A DNA stretch of 64,000 bases, taken from contig JAVDOI010000007.1 of the NCBI GenBank assembly GCA_032191485.1, positions 5,404,042-5,468,041 on the forward strand. The letters are read 5' to 3'. This DNA is from Leptoclinus maculatus (Eukaryota; Chordata; Actinopteri; Perciformes; Stichaeidae). The notes below the pieces were generated by a model. That model ran no database searches, had not been told where the DNA came from, and saw only the letters and a list, made by a program, of their open reading frames with translations. Shown here piece after piece: positions 1 to 11,208 of this stretch (its first letter is position 1; the number at the start of each line of letters is the position of its first letter). The position numbers and the translations under genes were made by a program.

Positions 1-440
1 AACATTTTTATCCTGATGATGGTGCAAGATGGAAAGTCAAGGGATCATCAAAGTTATTACAATTTATCCTGAGGGGAACATGACCTGATCTGAAACTAAT
101 TATTTTGCAATCCATCCAATAACCATCGTGCCATTTCACTAAAACCGCAAATGTCAACTTTGCAGTGGTGCTCGAGGAAACGTCACATGAACACAAAAGG
201 CATTAGCATTTGTCCTCTGAGGACTATGAATGTACAAAATTGTGTGCAGATTCATTTAGTGGATCGATGCATTTGATGTATTGATTAATTTTGGTGGATG
301 TTGAGATATTTCACTGGAAAAGTGAGAACTCTGACCTGCTAGAGGTACTAGATGAAAACCCTAAGAATTCATACACTGGGGACCTTGGATACCTGTACCA
401 GATTTCATACTAATGGACCGAAGTGAAAAAAACTAACCAA
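1..440 (+). repeat. Dispersed teleost repeat, family A, multi-monomer copy
   Basis: The block contains the phrases that mark a repeat family very common in percomorph genomes: a 'cctgatgatggtgcaagatg' start, 'catcaaagttattac', 'tttcactaaaaccgcaaatg' and 'gtcctctgaggactatgaatg'. Two or three degenerate monomers follow one another and may continue left of the window. Related copies lie near 26195, 37215, 47560 and 60255. The family assignment rests on memory of fish genomes. The short open frame on the minus strand here is a by-product of the repeat. Confidence 0.6.
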
Positions 441-2240
441 ACAGCATTGCCATCCCTGGAGCTACGGGGCTAATTTCGATAAGAAGCTCAATGATTCCGC
501 CTCAAAAGGGTGCATTTTTACTTGAGATTACAACATTATTTTCTAAACTTGATATAGTGTATGGCTAACTTTGTAATTTCTTTCTCAGCAAATAAAAAAC
601 TGTTTTCTTTGTGCTTTCAATCATTAAGCTGGGTCTATAACTCTGTATTTCTGATTCTTCACACTTTTCATTTCATAGCAGGCAGCCTTCGCAACTCACG
701 TCAAGCATCATATTTCCTTTTTTTCCCTTCACATGAGTAAAGTTAGTTTGAAGTCAAACACCCTGAAGAAACAATGTACTTTTTATATGAGGACCAATAG
801 AAGAACAGAGGCCAAACATTGCAATTCTTTGTCAAAGTGAAAAGAAAGAAACATTCTACTTTGCAGAGAAGCTACACTGGGGAGAGTGAAAACTGTGGGC
901 AATAACACACCTAGACATTAGCTGGATTCAACACGCTGCCATTTACAGGGAAGAATAAAAAAAAATTCTGCTTCTAATTGGTCATCATGGCTATGAAATA
1001 TTCGTTCATAAGGTCACTCAAAAACAAAAAACATTAAAATAGTGTTGTGTTGATAGCCCCTTGCTCGCAATGTCAAGACCTCTGAGTATGGGAAACATCG
1101 ATATGCATGCCGAAAGACTTTGGCAATGAAAGCAAATGGCACAAATTGGAGGCCAAGTTGGGCTCAATACCTATTGGTACTGTTGTTGTCATTATTTGCT
1201 AACAGGGCAAACAACGGCAACAGTCACGATAGAGCTATCGGTGTTAACGTAGCATACTTTTTAATCTTACTTGAGTAGATTGGGGGGGGGAAATAATAAT
1301 TACTTTTATGTCATTATATTTGGATGCATGCTATTTTAGCTATTTTAGTTAGTTATAATGCGTTCATGATCCGTTAAGAGGCAAGCGGTCAGCTGGTCCC
1401 AAGTCTGCTAGTGCTCCGTTATCCTCCCGCAGCCAAGCTAGGACATGACTGGAATAATGTTTGAACCACAGATGGTATTCTTCAGGTCAAAGTGAAGAAG
1501 TGAACACACCTGTATCTAATTTAGGTAATTAATGATGAAAACATCACAGCATTGTTTCCTAATTAGCCAAAATGAGTCATCTGATATGAGACATTTTCAG
1601 AAAGATAAGAGACTGATCTGTCCACTTCTCTAATCCTATTGTCTTCATGTGATTGGAGAGACCCGGATGTGATCGGTGGCTGTCTGCGATGGGAACTGAG
1701 ACATGTAATGATGAAAGTTTAAAGACACTGTAAAATGTTAGCACTCTTTAAATAAACTTTTTGACATTGCAGACAGAGTTTAATGTGCATGTGCACACGA
1801 TTTGATGAATAATTTGCAAAATCATACTATAATAAAGGAGGCAAGCAGCAAAGTATGATAAGAATGTAATTTAAAAAGAAACTTTTTTTCTTGGTGTACT
1901 TAATAGATAAAATAATGTCATATTTTGTGATCACACTTGAGAGAAACAAACTGGGAATATTATCTGGTGTATATGTGCCAGGTTATCCAATAAGTAGATG
2001 AGGATTTGTCATGTCATCAAATATAATTACAGGTGTATGTCATATGTCAAGTCATATCCAAATCAAATAAAAAAACTTTGGGGGAACAGACTAGTGTGCA
2101 GGTCTGTTATTTAAATGACTCCCTATGAAAGTATTTTTTTCAGTAAATACTTTTGACTTTTACTTCTACTTGATCGTGGAGACACCTCCAACAAACCTGT
2201 GGACTATCATGCAATTATAAGCTGTACTATTAAAGCAATG
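441..2240. other. Non-coding stretch, nothing recognised
   Basis: AT-rich sequence with scattered stops in all frames, a short G run near 1281 and no splice-bounded open frame. It is probably part of the large spon1 intron that runs off the left edge. Confidence 0.5.
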
Positions 2241-2267
2241 TGTCACTTTCTGATTGTTTATGATGTA

Positions 2268-2294
2268 TTGAGGAAGGTCCATGTGACCGAAACG
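2268..2294 (+). ncRNA. Hammerhead-ribozyme-like core, probable Penelope-type element relic
   Basis: The sequence reads TTGAGGA, then a stem GGTC/GACC closed by a five-base loop, then GAAACG. This follows the hammerhead core layout (CUGANGA, stem II, GAAA) except that the essential first C is a T, so it is probably inactive. Hammerhead motifs of this form are known in the terminal repeats of Penelope-like retroelements of animals. No reverse transcriptase is seen nearby, so this would be a short terminal fragment. Chance resemblance cannot be excluded. Confidence 0.3.
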
Positions 2295-2299
2295 GCGAG

Positions 2300-4860
2300 T
2301 TGTTTTAAGCAAATCAATGCAAAGGTGATGAGTGTGTGCCAGCATGGACTTTTAATTTTTTTATTTGAAATTTTCTAGTTTTGCAAAAAAAAATTGTCCT
2401 AAAAACACCACTGACCAATGTACAACTAAAACCAGCTGTGAACGAGCTGAAACACTGGATTTAAATGAACCCAATTTAACATAAAACACCTGCTAATGTT
2501 GGGAAACCGTCTTTTTCACACTTTTTTCAGGACTTCAGATGTTTTCCAAACAGCTTTGAAATAAGTGCAAATGTTTCTCTCAAGTCGAGGCACTTTACAC
2601 TCGCTCAAGTCATGCTACCTAGACCGGACACACGTCTGTTCCCATCCACTTTCAGACTTCTATTCCACAGTGACGGAGCAGAAGGTAATAACATGTAATA
2701 ATGGAAGTATAGACAATAATTGGTGCACAAATAAAATAAAATAATCTTTCAAACAAGGGAGGACGCATCCCGGCTGTCACTGTCTTCATCCTCCGCTTCA
2801 TTCGTCCAGTCGTCTCCCTCCTCTCAGCCAATTAAGAGTTAGTTGTGAGACGCTGTCCGTCTGTCAGCCACCGAAAGCTTTCCAAAGAATCCCCCAGGGC
2901 CGATTCTGTGAGCTGATGTGTGTATCTGTGTCTGTGTGTGTGTGCGTTCGTGTGTGTGTGCGTCCCATTGTCATCAGCTGCTCTCTGACTTAACTACCTC
3001 TCACTCTTTCACAGCGAGAACTCAAGACCAGCACTACATAATTCTACTCCCACGTACGCACAAATCACAAAGATGCACACAGCGGGCTGAGCTGTCTCTC
3101 ATTTCATCCGCCCACCTTGCCAAAGTCCAAATATAGTGCGGCTGACAGCACCCTTCATTGCAGCCCGACAAAACCAAATCACTCCGAAGCCCGACGGAGA
3201 CATGCGCGCACAGCAGCATAGACATGCATGCGTGCGAAAAAAAAACTATATTTGAATAAATAAACAAGCAAGACATTGTCCTCCATAGAGCAGCAGATTT
3301 GGGGTTAAAAGGGTAATATATTCTACTTGTTTTTTACCAAAGATGATATGTATCTGATTAAAAATGAAGATGCCTTGGGGCAGGGAGACGTGCGAGGCAT
3401 CGGATGGGTGAAAAAAAAGATTTTCCCCGTGTTTTCATCAAGAAAACGCCGTTGGCATCAGTGACATTATTTATGAAAGCTTGACAAGGTCGTGTTTCCC
3501 AAAGGGCCAACGTGATGTGACAAAGTATATGTGTCCATAGAGATTAAAATGACATTGTGTTACTGCCCTCACCTTGTGACAAAAACAGGAATAGAAAGTA
3601 ACCAATAAAAACAGAATCTATGACGGGCCACGTTCCAATTTTCATAAAATAGTAAAAACTCAACAATTATGTGAAAGATGGAGGGATGGACAAATGCGTT
3701 AATCCTGCTATTAAACACCATGCATGTATTTGTGGAATCATACATTGTATGGTGTTGATTGGTCCAAAAAATGATGTCTTCTTCAGAAGGTGATTTCGCT
3801 GCTTGAGCTGTTGCACTAATAGGCAACAAGAAAATTAAACGAAGAAAGGGCAACGAAACAAATACTAAAACTGTAATCTTACGTTAACGTAATATCGCCA
3901 AAGCCTGGGAAATGTTGATTGTCAACACAGTTGGCAGAACATTTTTTGGCATTGCACGTTTCTGCAAACCTCGGGAAACATTAAATGTGGACATTTCTGA
4001 ACCAAAACAATGTTATATACGTTTCATTAGGGTTAGGGTTAGCTTGACGCTAACACACGGTTAACGTCGTAAAAAGGTTATTTTCAAGCAATACACGTAC
4101 TTGGTAAAGGTAAGAAAAAAATGTCATGGTTCGTGTTAACAGAGTAGCGTAATAATGTAACAACGCAACAAACAAATGTATAACAAGTGACCTAAGCAAA
4201 CTTTCTCAGGGAACATAACGTTAAACACGTAAAGTCAACATTTAATTTTGGTTTTGCACGGGACACGACAGCAGTCTGCTGCATAAAAGTCCTGTGTTTG
4301 TAAGGTCTGACTTAAAACTATTTTATACTTCCATAAGAAGACTAAAACTAAATCTAAATCATGTGCCACAATTAACACTGGAAGTGTGTTTAAATAAGTC
4401 ATCATTTCAACATTTAAAAAAAAAAAAAGCTTTAAAATATTGTATGCAGATGTTTTTGCATGGTAAAAAGAAAAACTAAAGAAATATAGAACAACAGGAG
4501 GAACTGAAAGTACTTTCCCTCAAAATGTGAAATGCAGATAGAAAAGGGAGAGAAAGGAGGCTGACTACTACTCCCCTTAAATGCGCACAAGTCAAACAAA
4601 ACTACCAAAACCGGCGGCGAGAAAATTTCCCCGCTGAGGTATTTTCGAGCAGCGCCACGAAAAGCATTCCTCCCGGCAGAGCGTGGACGCCGTTGGCGGC
4701 TTGACAACGGCTGACGGTTTTGTGAACACGCACGCGGAGGTGCGCTAAGAGGAAGTAAATCACTTAGCATTGCTTCCTCCGCTCTTAATCTGACAGGTGT
4801 CAGCCATGTGAAACTCTAGTGGTGCGATCCGGACTTCTACAAGAAGCAATAAAGATGTAC
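2300..4860. other. Non-coding stretch with an imperfect (TG)n tract
   Basis: An interrupted TG microsatellite lies at about 2917-2962, and two copies of TTAGGG at about 4027-4040 are too few to suggest a telomeric array. The short open frames around 2918-3276 and 4294-4770 are low-complexity shadows without splice signals. No gene is recognised. Confidence 0.5.
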
Positions 4861-4866
4861 GGAGTG

Positions 4867-4867
<1 letters not shown>

Positions 4868-4898
<31 letters not shown>
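4868..4898. repeat. (TG)n microsatellite
   Basis: About 15 uninterrupted TG units, which explain the HTHT-type peptide in the reverse frames. Confidence 0.95.
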
Positions 4899-4900
<2 letters not shown>

Positions 4901-5094
4901 GTGCGCCTGTCCGCCTCTCTGTCTATCTGCAGCACATCTGCCGCAATTTCCTCTGAAGTGTTTTGAGTGGAGCGATGAAAGTGAAGGATAGCTTTCTTGC
5001 TCGTCTTGTCCCACCCTGACTTCTCTCCGTCCCCTCACCCTCCGCCCTTCTCCTGACAATCTGTCTGAAATAAGGGCTTTCAAAACAGAGAATA

Positions 5095-5480
5095 AAAAAA
5101 GAGAGAGAGTAGAGAGAGAGAGAGAGAGATGAAGAAAAATGACTGTCAAGAAAACAAAGAGAAAGAAGACATTTTGGGTTTTCTTGAAGCGATGTCAATC
5201 AGTGAGTCATTGAGGTGTTTGGAGAGAACGCAGGGATGGAGGAGTAAGGGAGGAGAAGGAGCATGCAGGAAAAGAAAGAAAGACAAGCGTGTGAAAAGGG
5301 GAAGGGAGTTTGCTGTAATATCACCTGTTTCTGCAGAGGAACAGATTTATGAACTAGTGATGAAGGAAAGATTGAAAAAAGGAAATATTCATTTGATGAA
5401 GGGACGCTGGAATAAAACAAGTAAGAAAGAAAGGAAGGAGGCAGGCGAGAATGAGGAAAGAGAAACGACGACCAGGGGTA
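5095..5480. repeat. Purine-rich low-complexity tract
   Basis: A (GA)n run at about 5100-5129 is followed by nearly 350 bases of GA-rich, lysine/glutamate/arginine-coding sequence. The long open frame here reflects the lack of pyrimidine-containing stop contexts, not a gene. Confidence 0.7.
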
Positions 5481-8400
5481 CATCCCAAGTCTCTTATTTG
5501 TCATTTCCTCGCTCCTCGATCATCGATCATCGCTTGAACCGGAAGTTGTTCTGCGCTGCCATATTGACGGCCTTCCCAAAGCTCTTATTTCTGATTTTTT
5601 TTGTCAGAGATTGATTCATCGATAGCTTAGGATAGTTAGGATGCAATAAGAATTTCAACAAAAACATCAAAAATGTTTTTTGAAGAAGATTAACAACCCT
5701 GCCACACACTTGAGTGCAAAATAATATCTCTCTGGAGAAGAAGGCTGAGTAAGTGAGGCAGCCTCGGCCCAACAGCCACCGAGAGCCACAGATGCACTTT
5801 CTGCCATGACCGATCTCTCTCCCCCAGCACAGAGAAGGTCACAGTGACACATTTCACATTTCTTTTTGTCAAACCCACAAGCCTGAAACTTTGTGATGGG
5901 AAGAAAGAGTGGCTTTGTACAGAGGAGCTATCGGCTGCAGCTGTTCCCCAGAGAGGCCTGATGGGTACTAGCTCCAGGGCAATATACGGTCAGGCCTATG
6001 GCCCGGGGCGACGCTCGGTCCACCTGTCTTTATACTCCTGCCTCCTTTGTCGCCCTGTTTTAAAAGGAGAAAGGTGAGCTTCTGACTGCTCCCTACAGTG
6101 TTAAAAGCTGAGCCAGTTTTTTTCTCAAAACAAGTTAAGCTTACACACAAAAGAATCCCACGTCGAATGGCTTCTCACAACAGCTATAGACATGACAGGC
6201 AGGCAGCGACCCCCCACGAAGCGCCCCGCTGAGCGATGCCTGAAAGAAGGAAGGAAAGAAAGAAAGAAGGAAGAGGAACCCAACTGACAAATCCTTTTTG
6301 GAGGTGAGCAAGAGTGCACCGGCTGCGGTAGACCTTGAGATTTCTGGATGCGCGAATCACTATCGAGGCGATGAGTTGCATTGGCTTCATTAAAATGTAA
6401 TTGAACGGGGCCCGTCATCGCACTTCTCCACATTAGAGCTGATACAATTGGCCAGTTGGTGAGCCGCTCTTGACATTTTGCTTCCCGTGTGATCGCACCT
6501 GGTTGAGAGCGTTTGGCATTTCACAGGGACGAATAATTACGTAGCTTCACATTTGTTCTTTTGTGTCAGTGTGCTGCGACATAAAAAAAAAAAAGGTTTG
6601 CAGATTTACTTCTTGGTCCACAGCTCTTCCAACTTTTTCCGACCCCCCAACTCGTCGTGTGATCGTTAAGGCGCTCTCGGCCGCGTGTGACATTTCCAAG
6701 CGATGGATGATTAAATGTGCCGTGTAATTTAGTTTTAGCAGGTGACATTAAAAAGATGCTTTTAGTTCCTCTGGACAAAAGGGGAAGCAAATCTGTCTCT
6801 TCTTACTGACACAAAATGAGCTCAGGTAGCCAAGCTGCGTAAAACCACCAGCAACTCCAAAGCTCATGCTGTCATCTGTCAAAAAAAAAAAAGGACGTGC
6901 ACCTTGTTCTGACAGCTTCGGTGAACTGACAAACAGCACCTCAGGATTGCAGGCACGTTCAAACTTGCTCGCTGCTACGTCAACGTTGCCGGCATCTAGA
7001 GGGGTCTATTTCCAGAAAGTAGTCAGGGCCGTGACTCTCAGCTGGCGTGCTGTGGTATGAACAGAAACTGTTTGCCTGGAGCCTTTTTCAAAATGGGGCT
7101 TCATCACACATATTTTCCACAAGCTCATGCATGTCGAGCCCCTGTCCAGCCGGGCCTCCGGCACTCACATGCGTGGGGGGGGGGGGAGGGGTCAAGTTTC
7201 CAAGTTCAAACAAACAAGCGGGAGACGACAGATTTAGGTCAGGATTTTTGTAAAGTGATGCACGCAGCAGCAATTCAATTCTCTTGGTTTCCACTCGTAA
7301 GATAGAGCAGGGTGCTGTGTCAACACCCATTCAGCGGCTCAATATTTGCTCGCAGAAAGTACCGGCGAGTAACGCCTCGGTTGTCTAATGCTGCCTCATG
7401 ACTTTCTGAACAATGTGAAGCCTCCGAAAGTGCTGACAAGTTTGACGAGGCGCCTCTCAGACAGAGATGTTTTGGCTTGTACTCGCATCATGGCGGTGAG
7501 AGCTCTCAGGCCTCGTCTGTCTGTCTGCCTGCCGTGTGCCGAGCCCAGGCCTGTTAGTTAGGGGAGCGCAGGTCGGCTCCGGGGCGAGAGGGGTTGGTCT
7601 TAAGGCTTTGTCCACACATCACCACAGCTGATTGCTCCGCTGGATGGTTGGGATTCTCAGCTAAGACAGGGATTACTGACCCATGTCGGCTTCCCACCTT
7701 TACAGCAGCCACTTCGATGTTCGCCCGGCCTGAACTCGGATGCCCCCAGAGGGTTGTGTGTGTGTGTGTTTCAGTTTGCTTGTGTCTAAAACCTTGAAAA
7801 GGTAACTTCAATATCTCTTTCAACAACCATAGAGAACTGTTTTATCTGCAAGGCGATGCATGTGCATGAGAACACACACACAAATTAGGAGAAATATGGT
7901 GCGCTCAGTCATGCCGGGATGCTGGTGAATACATCTGTTTCCATTTATGTGACAAAATTCTTTGAGAAATCACCTTAGAATCAGGCTGCTGATGATCTGA
8001 AGGTAATTCGACTAAAAGAGGCCAGCTGGCAGAGTGTCGCCTTGGTTATTAATCGCACCATTACACTTCAACTACATCATGATGTGAAAAATTGCACTGC
8101 CGACCTTTATCGGCGGATGTTTAGTAAAAATGATGCAAGTGGGAGATCGGCATTAATTCTTTCTAGTCGCCAATTCCTGATAATGTTACATTGTGAACAA
8201 CAAATCCGCAGAACTGGTAACGTTGACAGTACCAGTGCTAACAGCTAAAATACTGAGGTCCATTGGGTTACTTTATGGTGCGTTCAACTATTCAGTAAAA
8301 ATGAGAATTGGGTGAAGGTAAATTGTTATTATTATTATTATTAGTTATAACAATGTGTTCAAATGTAATCTTGTCAAATTTACTTTTGTGGAGACACTTG

Positions 8401-9890
8401 AAAAAATACAGTTGTTTGAAGGAGATGTTTTCACAGCAATATAAAATAGATAGAGAGGAATTGTGGCCTGTTTAACTTCCTAACTCTAGCTCTAAGCTGC
8501 TTTTATTACATATTTTAAAATACTAAAGCAAAGATTTTTTTAAATCAATTAAAAATACAATAATTTCATCCTAATCATTTGAATTGTACTTTGTGTGTTT
8601 TTTAATGCAAAAAAACAGTATAGATGACTAGATAACAAAGTAACAGGATAACAAAGTAAAAGGATAACTTTTAGAATTTCTGACACTTCCGACTGATTTC
8701 ATGGTGGATGAAATGATCTTTTGTGACATTGGTGGAAAAAAATAGTCTGGACCCATTTACCAGCTGCTATAACAAGACGAGACCAAAAACCATCTGCATC
8801 AGCTAGTATGGCTCATTGACGACCGGTAATCGTATCGGTAGCAAAAACGTTATAGGGGCATCTTTACGAGTTATATTTGGACCGAAAGGAAGATGGTGCA
8901 CGGCTAGCGAACGAGCCTCCTGCTAGAGGGAAAAGCCAAGCATGGAGGACGAGCCGGCATGCTCGGAGGCATCTCGAACCGGGAACTGAGGCATCTCCAA
9001 CTTTCACCAATTAACCACAGAACCCTTCGTCTAAGGGTTGGGCAATCACATGTTCATTCTTTAAAGCTTCATTCATAATAATAATTAATAATATAAAAGT
9101 TACAGAAACATTGCGTGCAGCAGTCCAAGTTCTCTTCCCTTCTATAATTTTCTCTCTCAAACTCACACACAGCCAGCGTTGTAGCGCTCCTCGACTCCAA
9201 ACTGTAATTCTCTGTTCTCAGTCCAGTTTTTATCGAACAAAATATTTTGCTAAAATCCATATTTGTTGGCATTTAGCCTTTCAAAAACGATATGTTCACT
9301 GCGGTCAAAGAGCTGTGACTCGGACGTAGACTTTTCTTGGGAAGATATTGGTAAATGAGGCCAGATGTTTCTAAAACTTGGAGGCAGGAATAGGTCTCTT
9401 TGCCATAACTATGATGATATTGTGTAGTATGTTTTATGTGGAGGCAGGAAACGAATGATGAACTAGTAAGAGGGTCATTTTCTTGATACATTAGCTACTC
9501 AGCTAACATGATGCTAGCCTGCTGTGTTCAAGGTTGTCAAGCAACAGAACAGTTGATATTCTAAGTAGTTCACATTGTACATCAAATTGAGATGATTTCT
9601 AAAACACAGTATACAATATTAAGACAGAAAATACAATGTGAAAGTGCATACAAAGCAAGTTAGACAACTGTAGAGGAGATCGAGGTCACATTCTTTGCAA
9701 AGAATAGAATCTCAATGGGATTTCATAGAACCCAGTAGGCATTCAGTTATTTCTACACTCTTTTAATCTGAAACAGGTAGTTTAAATCACATCTATTTGT
9801 ATGTGCTCTGTAAACAAAGTTCATAGATATTATCAATATTAGTCAGTGACAGGATGCAGATATGGTAAGAGCTGCACATCTGCAAACATT
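5481..9890. other. Non-coding stretch, small simple repeats only
   Basis: Contains a GAAA/GAAG-rich patch near 6240-6275, a G homopolymer near 7178-7190, (TG) near 7757, a TTA run near 8325-8342, and two and a half copies of a 16-bp unit (gataacaaagtaacag) at 8631-8668. None of the short open frames shows a domain or a coherent set of splice sites. Confidence 0.5.
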
Positions 9891-9905
9891 CATGAACCAT
9901 ACATT

Positions 9906-10948
9906 TAGGGCTGCAACAACGAATCGATAAAATCGATAAAATTCGATTATTAAAAGAGTTGGCAACGAATTTCATTATCGATTCGTTGTGTCGCGCGATT
10001 ATTACGCCACTCAATAAGTCGCGGAGATGTTTGAGATTTAAAAAAAAGGTTGAGTTGAGCGCAGAGCAGAGCGGAGGTAGAGGAAAGACCACCGGAGACC
10101 CGTAACGATGTTTGACGGTGCGCGATCCGTAGGCGGGGCGTATCCGGCGTGCATGGCCGAACCGAGTGCGACAGTACGGCCGATCAGCCGCCCCGGAGTC
10201 GACTGCTATCAGGGACGTAACGTCCCTCCAGTAGCTCTTCTGGTGCTGTTTACTCGTTATCCAGTTTGACAAGCATGACAAGTTAGCGTTAGCTCGTTAA
10301 TAACAGTAGTAAAGCAGGACTAAAGACACGTTTTTATTCACTCGCCTTTTTTGGCCCATTCATTTTTCAATCTGTTGTCATGTATATATATTCTGTGCTT
10401 TGTCCCATATCGGTTATTGTTGACAAATATATTTGTGTGTGTTGTACTTTTTAATTTTTTTTTATAGCACTTGGTCATCTTAAACTGTGTTTAAATGTGG
10501 TGTATAAATTAACTTAACTTGCACTTACTACAATGATGGTAATAATTTAATGAATAAGCTTCAAGTGAACTTGAGTGTGTGTGCGTGTCTGAGTGTGTGC
10601 GTCTGTGAGTGTGAGTTTGTGAGTGTGTGCATCTGTGAGTGTAGTGTAGAGAACAAGTTCTGACGTTCAAACAAATCCTGTTAAGTTTTCTGATTTGTAT
10701 TTTTCTTTATTTTTTATAAATGATTTATTGTTCTGACAGCTCAGGTCCCTTTAAACAAAAATATACATATTTTTGTGCACTTTATTTAAAAAAAAACGAT
10801 ATAATTGGCAGATGTAAAGCATAAAGCATACTGTTTTTGAATAAAGGGTTGGAAATTAATGCTTTTTTTTTTATCCGATTCATCGATTAATCGTAAAAAT
10901 AATCGACAGATTAATCGATTATTAAAATAATCGTTAGTTGCAGCCCTA
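9906..10948. mobile_element. Non-autonomous hAT-type DNA transposon, intact ends
   Basis: The element starts TAGGGCTGCAAC and ends with the exact reverse complement, giving a 12-bp perfect terminal inverted repeat. Further in, both ends carry ATCGATT/AATCGAT-rich subterminal sequence. The flanks CATACATT at 9898-9905 and 10949-10956 are a perfect 8-bp target duplication, the length hAT transposases make. The 1043-bp body includes a GC-rich block at about 10075-10240 and an imperfect GT/GAGT microsatellite at about 10573-10640. No transposase frame is left; the 162-codon minus frame crossing the left end matches nothing I know. Mobilisation in trans by a related hAT is inferred. Confidence 0.9.
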
Positions 10949-11208
10949 CATACATTTCTCCTTTTTTTGTTCATTTGAAAATTAAGGACTTATTTTGAGA
11001 TTATTTATACGCTTTATTTTATCTTCCTATTTTCTGTCTCACGGAAAATCAGCACCACTTTCATATATGCACTCAGTTTTGTGATGAATTCAGCCTAGCT
11101 TAGCACAACACAGGATATAAATACTATGAAATATGTATAGTACAAACCATCCTTATGGATCTATATGTACTGCCTTAATGTTCACAGGATACAAACAAAC
11201 GTAAAAAG

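Noticed and set aside
4027..4040. Two TTAGGG units, possible interstitial telomere
   Set aside because: Only two copies, which occur by chance in AT-rich DNA.
5129..5614. 161-codon open frame
   Set aside because: It lies on a purine-rich low-complexity tract, has no domain and no splice context.
9793..10281. 162-codon minus-strand frame as hAT transposase
   Set aside because: No BED finger or catalytic hAT motifs, and it runs across the element's left end into flanking DNA.
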